64,000 nt of DNA. Origin: Leptoclinus maculatus. Taxonomy: Eukaryota > Chordata > Actinopteri > Perciformes > Stichaeidae. Below the pieces are notes generated by a model. That model was not told the DNA's origin and made no database searches. It was given only the letters and a program-made list of their open reading frames with translations. The position numbers and the translations under genes are program-made. Of the stretch, positions 1 to 51,280 are shown piece by piece (the first letter of the stretch is position 1; each line of letters begins with the position of its first letter). The stretch spans positions 274,001 through 338,000 of the forward strand of contig JAVDOI010000072.1 of the NCBI GenBank assembly GCA_032191485.1, read 5' to 3'.

Positions 1-70
1 TTTTTTTTTTTTTTTTTTTTAGGGATCTTATTTTTTTTTTTTTTTTATAGTGATCTTTTTTTTTTTTTTG
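1..70 (+). repeat. Interrupted poly-T tract
   Basis: Three T runs separated by AGGGATCTTA and ATAGTGATC type spacers; could be the poly-A tail of a minus-strand retroelement or simple sequence. Confidence 0.7.
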
Positions 71-1095
71 CTGGCGGGATGGGCTTCCATAGTAATGTGT
101 CATTTAATTTCCCCTGGTATTTTGTTGGCAGGGTTTTACATCATGCCATTCAAGAGTTATTGAAGTGGGGGAAGAACTATTTATGCCTGCTAACTGTTAA
201 TTAACTGCCATCAGTTAGCAAGCTTGTTAGCTTGGTCGCTAATGGGTCGTTTTGGGTCCGACTCTCCACCAGCATTAGTAGGACGGTTTGCTATTTGTTA
301 ACAGTGCAAATTAGTTTTTCATTTATGTTAGCCACTACTATCTTTTTTATTTCTGTTTGAATTTTTTTATTCTGTTGAATGTCCAGCTAATCTTCTTCCT
401 TTTGATGGAATCACAACTGGTGTTTTCAGTGTTACGGTGAACTTGCAAGGACGTTTTTAAACATCCTCTGCTGTTAAATTTAATACATTTAATTAACTTT
501 TTTTTTTATATGACATGATTATGACACAGTCAGTGGGTAAAGGATAAGACCGAAGAGAGGGTGAGGAAAAGGAAAGCAGAGAGAGCAGTAAAACAGAAAG
601 AGAGGACAGGGATGGCCAGAGAAGGTAGGGTGACAGACTGAGAGAAATACTAACAGCATTGGTTGGATTTCCCCAGCTATCCCTCAGAGTTCATCCTGAT
701 TGTCTTGTTGTCGGTTCCCTGAAGCATGTACCTGAGCTAAAGAGACTCACTTAGACAAAGAGAGGAGCAACGTGGACAGGGGGACTCAGCACAAATATAC
801 ATCAAGCGGAGGAGGAGAGGGGAGGAGGAGAAAGGAGGCAGAGGACAGGCAGCATTATTCAGTAAGTGCAGTCTGCCCAGTCCCATGATGCATTTGCAGC
901 ACAAACATTATTAAAAATCAGTTCATTTGAATGTGGCCTCAGCTCCATTGCTCCTTTGTTAATCTGCCGCCTTCATCTCTCTTATAAAGAGCACAGTGAT
1001 ATAATGCTAATGTATGAGCAACCGCAGTTTACAGTATTAAACATACAGCTATTGAAGCATTGCTTATGCAACAATATGGGCCTGATTAAAAACAA

Positions 1096-1098
<3 letters not shown>

Positions 1099-1129
<31 letters not shown>
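1099..1129 (+). repeat. (TA)n microsatellite
   Basis: About 15 uninterrupted TA units in an intron. Confidence 0.95.
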
Positions 1130-1133
<4 letters not shown>

Positions 1134-3084
1134 CAGGTCCAGGTGTACATTCCCTTGCTGCGATACATCAGAAATCTAATTTGCTTTCAAAGTGGACCGT
1201 AAAAAAAAGTAATTTTGTTGTTCAAGTTGTACAATATTACAACTTATATTTAATTAGACTCTGCTTAACAGCATAGACTTTGTAGTAAATTAATTTCAGC
1301 ACATCATGGCAGTGTTGCATGGCACTTAGCCATAGTGAATTGAAGTGTCTCATTTCCAGTTGCTTAATCTGAATTTGGCTCTTGAAGATAACAGCGCTTT
1401 AGTAGAAGTGACAAGAATACAGTTTCACACAAAGGGAATTTGAATAGTAAGTAGAAGCAGAGAAATACTGCAACACCTACGTCAGCTGTCAAAATCCCCG
1501 TCAAAAGACTTGCTATCCCCAGTAACAGCTACCGTCACATCTTACACATGATGCTGTTATCCAAAGAAATCTCAGATAAATGGCACCCAATCGCATATGC
1601 CAGTATTGGGGAACCTGCCAAAAGAAAAAAGACAAAGTCTTGCTTCGAAGAATAGCCAGACTTGAATCCTTTTGTCTGCTACCAACAATGCCAGAGATGG
1701 TACGTCTATCTTTGTTGTTTTCCCCCTGTCCCTCCCTATCGTTACCATTTGCTGTTATTATAAGTCTTCCTGGATTAGAGTGAGAGATGATTGTCTCGCG
1801 TTAGCCAGCCAGACTCTCCATCCAAGATATTAAGAGGCTTTGTCTCTGCTTCATATCACCATATCACTTACTCTGCTGTCGCTGCTTTTACACAATGTCC
1901 TTCTGGATAAGTGTCGGATTAATGTCTACAATGAAAAGACACCTGTGTTTTGCAGAGATCAATGGTAACACATGGTAACTCACTAGGAGGAATGTGCGTT
2001 GTTATCCTTCTGCGGTGGAGGGTTTGGAGAGGGTACTCTCTTATCTGCAAGCCGAGCCGGTGGACGAAGGCTCGTCCAATGCCTCACTGAGCGGCACGAT
2101 GCTATAACATAACTTATTCGTCACTGTGTGACCTTTATAATGGCTTGTAGACATGTCAGCTGGATCAGTTACCTGATCCTCCAGGGAGACCTAGAGCTTC
2201 CCTTGAATTAGCAATGACTCTGACTACCACAGGGAAGTCCTGCCTTTCTTTTCAGGGAGGTAGTACGATGTCCCATCTTAAGCTTGACTGGTGTAGGGAT
2301 AGAAAGGGTTGTCAGCTCCAGCCATCACCTCGTAATCCTACCATTTAGAAGCAGTGGGTCACTGGTGGAGTCACCACTCATCACTCGTAGAAGTGGTGAA
2401 AATACTCCCGATGCTTGTGTCAAATGGAAGAAAGGCCAAGAGACACTTCATGAGGCAGGTCCATCGCTTACACATGGAGGCAATACAGGCAGACTTGCAG
2501 GATTTACTCAAAGCCATCCAAGTGGTCATGACTACTGAAAGAATGGGGATAAAGAACAGGGAGAGCATTCTATAGGGCCGGCTCCCATAGATATTATTGG
2601 GACTCCACCGTTTATAGGTCTGCAGAGATGATTAGTCAGGACATAGCCAGATGTCTGTTTTTTCAGATGTTTGAAATACACTTTGGGGTTCAACACAGTA
2701 AAAGGCAAAAGGCGAATCAGTCCACAGAATAGTTAATTGTCATGGACCACTCCCTACCTCGGCAGCACCCCATGCACAGAGCGGACATCGCTGAAAACAC
2801 CCAAGATCTCTGAGCAAAGAATTAGATGCGTTTTACTCCACATCCAGCCTGCTAGATGCCTAGAGATCAGAACCCTGGGTGTCGGCCGTGGGTGTTTGAA
2901 CTTCAAACTTCACCAAGGCCCAAAATACCCGTTCAGTGCCCACTGTGTGTTTTCAAAAAATGCTTAAGTGTCAAATGGGCCTTAGGGGAGCTACATATTG
3001 TTTATGACTTTTTTTTTAAGACAGTGTGAGAGACGACAGTTTATCCTTCTTCAGGCAGTGAGACGCCTGCAGAGACACACGATA

Positions 3085-3205
3085 GTTCAGTTCAGTTCAG
3101 TCACTTTATTGGCTCCAGATGGGAAACCTGAATTGCACTCAGGTGCACAAGATCAAACATGTTACCTGTACATACAATACACAGAATACAATACTGCAAC
3201 ATAAT
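3085..3205 (+). repeat. Probable dispersed repeat fragment
   Basis: A CAGTT tandem (TTCAGTTCAGTTCAG) leads into CACTTTATTGGCTCCAGATGG and a CAAAC/ATACAATAC-rich tail. The CTTTATTG..CCAGA pattern is like a 3' end seen in many fish repeats; recognition is from memory only. Confidence 0.35.
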
Positions 3206-4424
3206 AATCTCTAAAATCATACATTGCGTGTGCAAATTCAGCAGAGTTTTTGCACAGATAACTAAGGAGTTTTTCCTCCTATCGTTCTTAAACCGGGTTA
3301 CTGTGAATCTACAGCCGGAGGAAATAGGGAATCTTACAAATTACATTTTGAGGGCACCGATAGTCGAGGTAGCAGTGAACGTCTCCTTGCATGAAACAGA
3401 GTAGGGTGCTCAGAGGTTGCAGCTGCCACTGTAAGACATCTTTCATGAAAACCCCATAAATCCAATTTAAGTGTTGCAGTAAAAAAGGAAAGACTAACTC
3501 CATTGTCTTTACAAGTGGCAAGAGCCCTCCTATCGTAAAGACTCTATTTTTCCACCTGAACTTCGTGATCCTTTTTTGTTTCAGACCTAAACTATTCCCA
3601 AAGACTTGCCTGTTTGACTAGTAGAATTTGCAAAACCAATCAGCCGTTGATTCACATCAACAAGTGTAAAAAGTTTCAGTCAGTGAGAAAAATGTTCTTC
3701 AAAGAATCGATCCAACCGTATAGACATTGTTACACCAGGAGGGTGTGAGTCTGCCCTCACACGCTGCTCACCAACCAAACAAAACCTTCAGCAGAGTTCT
3801 AGCGTTGTTATTTGCTGGATTCAGTCCGTTGACCTTCACCGGCTCACAGCAAGCACATCCTCACTGTGGATGGAGTTGTGATTAAAGTATGTAGAGTGTC
3901 TCTGAGGATCTTTCCCCTTCACTCGGTTCCTCACTCCTCACTCACTGCCTCTTCCTCTTTGTCTTTCACTCACACCTTTGCTCCAGCATGTCCTCATTCT
4001 CTCCTTGTTTCCTCTGTAAACTCCAGTATATAGTATAGTGTTAATCCCTGAGCCCTACCTGATGCCCAGAGCTCTCCACTAGACACTTGGAGTCCAACTT
4101 TCTTTTTAAAGATAAACTTTTTTTTTGGTTGTAAACTTTTTATTATTAGCCGCACACATGGAGTTCTGAACTACACAGTTTCACACAACGGCAAATGACA
4201 GTGTTAACTCATTTCTCACTCATTTGCAAATTAAAGTAAGTTTTGGGTGAAATTAAATTAAATTGAGGCATTCACCACACTTGTTCTTGGTTTACTGTAA
4301 TACAGAAAAAGTCAGCAGTCAAGCACGATACCTTACTTGATAACATTTAACCCAACACCACAGTCTCTCACTGGTCTGAACCAAAGTGCTGTTGTTGCCT
4401 AAACCTAACCACAGGCGACCACAG

Positions 4425-4456
4425 TCCACAGTCCACAGTCCACAGTCCTAACCACA
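4425..4456 (+). repeat. Short tandem repeat CCACAGT
   Basis: About four near-identical units of CCACAGT in a row, with further CACAGTC copies on both sides. Confidence 0.8.
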
Positions 4457-4644
4457 GTCTCTTTCTGCCACAGTGCTGCTTTGGCAAAGCAAAAAAGCAA
4501 AAGGAAAGTACTTCCGGGGCTGTTCTTTGGGAACATTTGTCACATCCCTTCCTGCACAGAACAGGAATGTCCATTTTACAGGTAGATTTGGCTGCTATCA
4601 TTCACAGGTGTTTCTTCTTCTCTTACTCTCTTCTTCCCCCGTAG

Positions 4645-43721
<39,077 letters not shown>

Positions 43722-43878
43722 GGACCGGCCAATCGCGCTCCTCGGCTAGGGGAGAACCGGCCAACCAACACGCCTTCCCACGACAAACCTTCGACACCCG
43801 TGACATTTTTGACCCTTCGACGTTTGAAGTCTGTCCGTTATCACCCTCACGAAAAAAGACTGCAAGGACACAAGCGCC

Positions 43879-43905
43879 CAGCAGCAGCAGCAGCAGCAGC
43901 AGCAG
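43879..43905 (+). repeat. (CAG)9 trinucleotide repeat in the 3' UTR
   Basis: Nine uninterrupted CAG units begin 158 bases after the stop codon of plxna1, so they are probably transcribed but not translated. Confidence 0.95.
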
Positions 43906-44951
43906 CACACAGGAGAGACGGCAGAGTTTGGAACTAAGGCCACAGCGGGCTCGCTTTTGTTTTTTCTTTTTCTCTCTCTCTCTCTCTCTGAGCCACCAAC
44001 CCAGCCCCCAACAACCAAATGCAAAGCGCAGCCTCAGCCGATATGGACCTCAGCTCAGGAGAGCGTTTATTTTCATCAAGGCCCTTATCACATCTAGACT
44101 CCTACGGGTGCAGCAGTTGGGTACTTTTGGCCACGATCAGGACCGGCACATGCACACAGAGCTGACATGTTACTGGACAGGTGTACGCCGCCAGCTAGTA
44201 GCTCTCCACAGCCATGTCGACAGTTTAAACTGTGAGCCAACAACAATCCAGGATCTTTTATTGCGATACTTGATCCCTGTGAGGACTTTCTGTTTCCGTC
44301 CTCCACAGGGAGGTCAGAGGTCGGGGCTGGGCTACAAGCGCAGCAGCCTTGGAGCTGGTTAGGAGTCAGTGTGTTGCTCAAAGACACTACAGCAGGGTGG
44401 ATGCTTGGCAACACGGAGGCTGCGGCCACTGCAGGGCGACCAAGAGGAAGGACTTTGCAGGGAAACTCTTCCTCCAGAACCGACTCTGCAACCCTCTATC
44501 AACATTTCAGGACATTTTCAGTTTCATAACTCTGCTTATGATTTGTAAACGCATTTTTTTTTTTTCTCTCCTCCCTTAACTGCCTACTCTCCCCCCCGTG
44601 CTGTGCCACTTGTGTTACTGCTGAATTTGCACAACAAAAGCTAAATCAAAAGAGAGAAGAGGATATATGAATATATAGATATATAGATATATAAATACAA
44701 ACCTTTTGTTTTTAAAAGCAAATTTAAAGTTGAAAAAAAAATAATGTTTTCCATAATAATGTACAAAAAAATGTTTGAGGAGAGGATTCGATTTTTCCAA
44801 GATGAAAAATTATGAAAACACGAGGAAAAAGTCGTCCTGTGCCATGTTTCACTTTGAATGTTGTTTAGTGCAAAGAGACTTCTTTACGTTAGATGAGATG
44901 TGCTATGATGAAAATGTTGACATGCTTAGTGAGAGTTTAATTATATACATT

Positions 44952-44952
44952 T

Positions 44953-45008
<56 letters not shown>
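44952..45008 (+). repeat. Compound (AT)n(GT)n microsatellite
   Basis: An AT run switches directly into a GT run within the predicted 3' UTR. The flanks are A/T-rich. Confidence 0.9.
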
Positions 45009-45700
45009 ATATTACACCGACCTGCAGTGCTTCTGTGTTTGTTTAAGAGAAACCAAATACATGGAGGCCTGGTCAGCTGATTTAGACGACACAAAAAGAC
45101 ATTCCTGTGGAAGCCGGCCTCGCGCTGTGGTAGCAGACAACGAAAGAGGCACGAGCCGCTCATTTGGACATTTGGCACACCGCGCTCAGCGGCTTCTTGA
45201 TCTAGTTTTTTAGATTTCTCCTCTTGCCTGGACAAAAAAAAAAAAAAAAGGTTATGAGTCGTGCGCTCCAAAATGAAGGCCAGCTTTGGTGAAACAGCGT
45301 CGTCTCGTGTTTTAGCTTGTTTTCTCGTCTGCAGTGAAGACGCTCAAGCTAAAGGTTCCCACTTTTGAAATGTGAATGTGGTTTATGAAAAGAAAATGAA
45401 ATGTAGCTTGATCTATGTAAGTGATTTCGTACCAGTTGAAGGCCTTTCTCTTTTTTCGTTTTGTGGTTTTTATAGGGTTCAAAAAAGAAAAAAGACAGAA
45501 AAACACGTTAAATGTTTCCTTTCCAGCACGTGCTGCTGCTGCGCATTATCGGGGCAGTGCTTCAATGAAAAACATGCATTCATAAACGACACATTTCCTT
45601 TGGTAGAAGGTTAATAACAACGGCTCGAAAATACAGGAAAAAACAGAAAGATGTTAAACAGAACCAGGGTAATACATACTGTGTGTGGTCGTCCAATCCT

Positions 45701-48049
45701 GTAAGAGCTTGTTATGAAATGTAGAGCACTAGACCGGGCATATCAACAACCGGATCACATGGATTAGGTCAACATCAACTCCCTGTTGAAAAAAAATAGG
45801 TTAAAATGCATCAAATGCACCTTTTTAGAACAATAAGTCTTAGTTACAGATGCCTCAAAACCACTTTCTTTTTCTTCCTCTTCAACAGTGCTTCCCTCTC
45901 TTTCTTTTCCCCCTGTGACAGAGTGGAAAGGCCTTTAATCAGCTGACGCTATAGTCCTCCGTTTTAAATCCAGATCAGACAGCAGCGCACAACCTTGCAG
46001 ATGCATCCGGAACCTTGCAGGCCAGGGCTGCTTGTGAAAGGCCTCGAGGCTTCTCTCACATTAGACGTTACTGTAGCTGCGTAGTCCAAGAGAACCGTAC
46101 TAAGACTGGTCTGAGCTGCAGTTTGGGAAGAGGAAACTGAAAGGTCTTTTATGGGATGGTTGTGACTGCAGGGAGCGTCCAGTACAACCCAGTGGATCAC
46201 AGGGAAACTCCCAAAACACTTTCAAGCACAGGAAGAAGCCTCCTGCGACACGACCCGCCCACATCCCGCTTCTTGTCACTACCCATGGACCTCAAAACGT
46301 GCCTGTACTGGAGTACATGTTATTTAAAGATAGATAGTTTTCAGGATTTCTTATAACTTTAAGAAGCCAAACCGGAAAAAAAAACATACATATACGTATA
46401 TTTCTTAATTGTAATTATAATAAGCAGCATTCTTTACATAACATGCCTTATGTTACAGTTGCACAATTGTTAACCTGTCGCTAGTAAGCGTGTGAGCAAA
46501 GCCCCAGATGGTATTTGTTCAGTCTCAGCTGTGACTTTTGCATTTCTCGGGTCGTGAGTTTTAGTCACTTACGTTTGTGGTACATTCAGGCCTTAGCCTC
46601 TTTTCTTTGTGTCTTTGAGCAGCGATCCCTCCAATCTAAGCTTCAAAGAACTGGAAAATAATAATCACGTTCTGATGAGGACGAGATTGAAGTAACCTGA
46701 ATTATCATTTCATGTGACAATGTAACCATGAGGCGCTGCTAGGTACTAGCCACATGCTAGCTGATGTTGGCTACTGCAGATGAGGCGGCTACCTAGCTAA
46801 CATGCTAGTCTAAAAATTAGTCCGACTGGTTAATTCATCAAACGTTTCCAAGGTTTATCGGCATGGAAATGAACAATATATACCTAATATATTCCTTACT
46901 GTTACCGGACATCATCTCTCCATGGTTGCCCAAGAGTTGAACAATGGCCGACAATGGGCGTGCCACTTTAAATTTAGCAAGCAAAGCTTTTTTTCTTAAG
47001 TTACTTACCAGACCTGGACCAACCCTTAATGCCACCTAACCAAACACATATTGCTGCTGTCAAATGAAAACTATTTGCAATTAAAAGACATACATTACCC
47101 TTAGATACAGGATGATTATGAAACCCTTTAAAAATCCAGATCTGTCGATGGTAGCCTGTAGTTGTCGTTAACATGCCGGATTAATCTGCCAGCAGATACG
47201 CGTCTGGATAGAATGAAACGTACTGTAGGTGCTTCAATACTTGAACCACTGATCTACACAGGGTAAAACAACATACAGGGCGGCTGACCAAAGCTTATTT
47301 TCATCCACAGCAGGAGAAAAGCTCTGTGACAAGAGATTATCTCCACGTTTCAGTTCTTCCACATGAGGAGTCAGCACTTAGTTATTGTCATTTAAATCAG
47401 TGTTTGTATTTACGCTTGATAAATGGTGAATTTGAGGTAATGTTACTTCCACATGCAGGCACTCATTAACGACCAGCCTGATGTATTTATGTCTGACTGC
47501 TATTCACTGGCTCAATTGTTCTTTTGGTGGAGATTTGTGAAAGATAATTTTAGTGACGTGGAAATAGTGATGAGGTTTAGTTAGTGAAGTCAAAAGAAGA
47601 AGAAGAAAAATCACCAAGATGGCGGGAGAAGGCCCACTTGGTCTCTGGTGCTTTTGTTTCTTCGTTTCGCTTCTGGGTTTTCTGCTTCACCACTTGTTGG
47701 GGGTAAGAGATGAAAAGACTTGGGCAAGGCAGAGGAAGCGCTTTGAAGACCATGGTACCGCTTCATTCTCCATTCTGTTGCATCCGTGGCGCTCCACTTC
47801 CACATAGGAATATACAGTGATGAAGGAGGGAGGAGGAGGGTGGAGAGAGAGATGGGGAGAGGCGGAGGGAGAGATTCTCTTGACAATTGGCCGACGCAGA
47901 GCTGTTCACCGTGCCTTGTCTGGCTCTGCCCATACTGAAAATAGTCCATTTTGTTCATGTACTCAAAGGGTCTGATTCAAGGTACATGTCCAAAAATTTA
48001 AATGTGCATTTTTCAATCATTCAAGATGTACTTTGAAGTGCAATAGTTC
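45701..48049. other. Downstream sequence, no firm gene
   Basis: May still contain plxna1 3' UTR at its left end. GCTAGC/AGCTAAC-rich text at 46735-46810 hints at an old repeat. A weak candidate first exon lies at 47619. Otherwise nothing recognised. Confidence 0.5.
47619..47702 (+). other. Candidate first coding exon with signal peptide (unproven)
   Basis: An ATG in a reasonable Kozak context (caccaagATGG) opens a frame of 28 codons with a strongly hydrophobic core (LGLWCFCFFVSLLGFLL), then a good donor (GGG|GTAAGA). The frame also runs on to 47807 if unspliced. I cannot name the protein or find the next exon, so this may be chance. Confidence 0.25.
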
Positions 48050-48500
48050 TGCTTTCTTTCTTTCTGAGAGTGAGATGAGGATAATCCAACCAATCAAATG
48101 TCAGGCTATGTTTAGCCTAGCTTAGCATAGAAAATGAAAGAGCTAGCCTGCCTCTGTCCATAGTGAAAACAATATGCCTACCAACACCTTTAAAGCTGGC
48201 TAAGAGGACAAATTGGATGTCATTTATTTGATCTTAACATAATGAAAAACATTGTGTGGTTTCAGGGAGAATAACATAGACAGTGACATTGTATATTGTA
48301 CTATTTTGTTCAACAAAATAGATTGTTGGTGTGTTATGTTTTTTCACTATGCTTCACCCTTGTTTTAGGTCTTTATGCTAAGCTGAGCTAAACTTCTTCC
48401 TGAATCCAGCTCTGCACTTAACATCTACACATAAGACTAATATTGCTGTCATGTCACGCTCGAAAGCAAAATGAATGATCCTATTTCTCAAAACAAAAAA
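48050..48500 (+). mobile_element. Fish dispersed repeat, family A, full-length copy 1
   Basis: Opens with a GAGAGTGAGATGAGGATAAT motif and TTTAGCCTAGCTTAGCATAG, passes CTAGCCTGCCTCTGTCC and CACCTTTAAAGC, and returns with TCTTTATGCTAAGCTGAGCT. The two halves are loosely inverted, the structure I recall for this family. No coding capacity. Confidence 0.6.
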
Positions 48501-48880
48501 GGAATTGTGCTTATTTGCTTACTTGGAGAAGAGTTATAGAGAAGATCAATACCACTTTTCACATAAGTGTGAAGATGGGGAGAGAATACGTTAGCTTAGT
48601 TTAGCATTAAAACATGAAGCCGGGAAAACTCTGCCCAGAGGTTAAAGAAAGAGCACCTACAAGCACCGCTAAGCTAGCTAATTAGCTAAACGGAGCCGGG
48701 TTAGCCACTTCCCCCGGCACCTAGTTTCTCTGCTAAGTTAAGCTAACCGTATCCTAGCTCTAGCTTGATATTTAGCATAGGCTTCAGATCTGAAATTATC
48801 TGAAATTGGTATCCATTTCTTCATGTAACTCTCAGCAAAAAAGTGAATAAAGGCATTTACCAAAATGTCAAATTATTTGC
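48501..48880 (+). mobile_element. Fish dispersed repeat, family A, copy 2 back to back
   Basis: GAAGATCAATACCACTTTTC, GTTAGCTTAGTTTAGCATTA, GCTAAGTTAAGCTAACCG, then TAACTCTCAGCAAAAAAGTG and ACCAAAATGTCAAA. It has the same landmarks as copy 1 and abuts it. Confidence 0.6.
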
Positions 48881-50029
48881 TATTTTTCTACAACAATAAA
48901 ACGTAATAATAATTCAGGAATCCACACCCTTTTCTTCAGAAAGCCATCTTCATATCTGTTCTGAAGTGTTTGTGAAATGTACTTATTTTCAGTATGGGCT
49001 GTACCCTCCAACACGGCTCCTACTGCAACGCACAACCTTAATACTTAATGTGACGGCAAGTTTCTCATCCCTCCAGTTCTCTCCAGCTTCCTCTACCTGC
49101 TGAGTTCACTTTGATTAAAGTACATTTCAGAGAAGGAGCATAGGATGTAAAAAAAATAATAAAAAAAACTTCACACACAGATTAAAGAAGAGAGCGTTAG
49201 AAAGAAGAAAAAAAATATCTTAAAGAGTTTTAATACTTTATGAATTCTGATACCTTTTTAAAAGTTTCAGACTTGAAGCTGCTGTGACAGGTTTTGGCTG
49301 TTTCACGCCCGTGTAAATATCCTGCTCTTTCCTATTTTGCAGATTTATTACGTGTAAATAGACACGCATCAAGGAGAGATTAAACATGTTTTTTGCTAAA
49401 TCTGTCTCGTCTGATGTTTTCATTCCTCTTCCCCATACAGCCTACCCTCTAAGTTGTGGATTTTGAAAGTTGTGAGAAGTTTTAGGTTTATCTCAAGTGC
49501 ACGTCACCACAAAAGAACTCGAAAGATCAAAAGCAGCACATATGAGTCTAAGATATTATTGTACTCTATATGCATTCTGGTAGAGGAAAACCCACTGCTT
49601 CGGTTTGATTTCCCCACTTTTACCACAGTGATGGTGATGAGGACATTGACAAAGACAAGAAAAAAAGATGATAATGAGCCATTGCAGACTTGACTGTCAG
49701 AAATCTCTTCCTGAAGCGAGCCAGGAAGATGCAAAGCACGGTTTCAAGAGAACAATCACCTGACCATATCCACTCACTTTCCCAGCCTTGTCAAACGACT
49801 GGAATTTTCCTAGTGAGTGCGAGACCAGTGAATCCTTAAATGACACCGTCAGAGATGTCGCAGTTGTGATGTGATGGATGGGCTTCAGGTGCTCCCTGTT
49901 CCATTGATCTTGCATATACTGTAAATCTTTCTAAGCAGATCATAAATAATGTAAATCTCAAAAATACAATATGTTTAACACTGGGTGGAGAGAATACAGG
50001 GGGTTGGGTGTATACGTATGTATACAGTC
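48881..50029. other. Unassigned intergenic sequence
   Basis: AATAAA at 48895-48900 is the first canonical signal-like motif in a plausible UTR-like setting but lies inside or beside a repeat. Otherwise nothing recognised; open frames are short. Confidence 0.5.
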
Positions 50030-50730
50030 AGTCCGGTCTGTTAGTCAGTCCACCGCGTTGGTCCGGGCTACAATATCTCGTCAGCTGCTGGATGGATTGC
50101 CATGAAATATTACACAAACATTCGATGTTCCCAGAGGATAAATCCCAAGGACTTGGATGATCCCCTGACATTTTACCTAGCGCCACCACAAAGATGACAT
50201 TTGGTGACGTTTTCTTTTCATCAATTTCTTATTGAAGGGCATGAACTTTGGTACAGATAGATCTGTAGTCCCCAAAAAACGAATCCCATTAACAACCGTT
50301 ATTTACCATTTATCTAGCACCACCAGCAGGTCAAAGTTTTCACTTATTGAGTGAAATATCTCAACATTTAATGGACGGATTGGCACAAAACTTTCTGCTG
50401 ACATTCATGGTGCCCAGAGGATAAATCCTAATTACATTGGTGGTATTTTAGTATAATTTCTTGACAACTACTGAATGGATTGCCATGGAATTTGGTACAG
50501 ACATTCATCCCCGCATTCATGAATAGTAAAGATGAGCACCTGACTTTTCATCCAACACGACAAATTTAAAATTTGTACTGGTGTATGACCAAATAAATGA
50601 AAAACTGGCAATCCCATCAGCCGCAACTGTACTTAATCTAATGATAATTTGCAAATTCCTAACATAAGATGGTGAAAATAATACCTGCTAAACATCAGCA
50701 TGCTGCCGTACTGATGTTAGCAGTTACGCT
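50030..50730 (+). mobile_element. Fish dispersed repeat, family B, copy 1
   Basis: Repeated phrases TGGATTGCCATGAAAT / GGATTGCCATGGAAT, CCAGAGGATAAATCC and TAGCGCCACCA recur about three times, so the element is itself an array of roughly 80-130 bp monomers. It ends AAACATCAGCATGCTGCC..GTTAGCAG. I recall this element from many percomorph genomes. Confidence 0.65.
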
Positions 50731-51247
50731 GTGCTTGAGTACAGACGCACAGAGCCGCTTGTGTGGCCGCAGATTCTTCACGATCACGTCAAATTTGAGT
50801 TATCGTTCTCACGAGTTACTAACTCGTAGATGGCTTTCACTTCGACGTCAACGTCACAACTATGGCTGGGAAACAATATGACCAAGTTGGGGCTCAATGA
50901 TTGCGAAAGTCCCTGAAAAGAAAGCAAATGGGGACGCCTCAGCCTTTTCGCTTCATGTAATTATTAGCGTATTATTAATTATTGAGTGTGAAATTCCTGC
51001 ACAAACAATGGGAAAGAAACATTTATCTCCAGGGCATGTACACTGCTTTTGTGATGACAATCAGAGAAGATTAACCAATCAATCAATCACTGTCGCATTC
51101 GATAGATGCAGAGATGACTCTTGTGTGACTGACTCTACATCCGTCAGCCATGACACAAAATGACAATGATTCTCGACGCTACACAGCCGACGACTGAGTG
51201 TCCATTTTGATTGCAGACGCTGCTTTGGTGCGTTATTTATGTCTGCT

Positions 51248-51280
<33 letters not shown>

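Larger units (their letters stand above)
1..4644 (+). other. plxna1: Intron of plxna1, 3' part
   Basis: No coding exon is seen before 4645; an exon ending in the WSIN-type sequence expected upstream was not found. The stretch opens with interrupted poly-T (1-70), and holds a (TA)n tract at 1099-1129, an A/G-rich patch at 545-650 and 770-850, a likely dispersed repeat near 3085-3200 and short CACAGTC repeats at 4425-4456. Confidence 0.7.
43722..45700 (+). other. plxna1: plxna1 3' untranslated region (end uncertain)
   Basis: Follows the stop codon. It has (CAG)9, a CT tract, a T-rich stretch near 44554-44575, A/T-rich sequence with ATATAGAT repeats (44660-44700) and a compound (AT)n(GT)n repeat. 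No AATAAA was found from 43722 to about 46,400, so the end is a guess; the transcript may run further or use a variant signal. Confidence 0.5.

Noticed and set aside
866..1276. 136-codon + frame
   Set aside because: Includes a (TA)n run read as IYIYIY and has no family resemblance; intronic chance frame.
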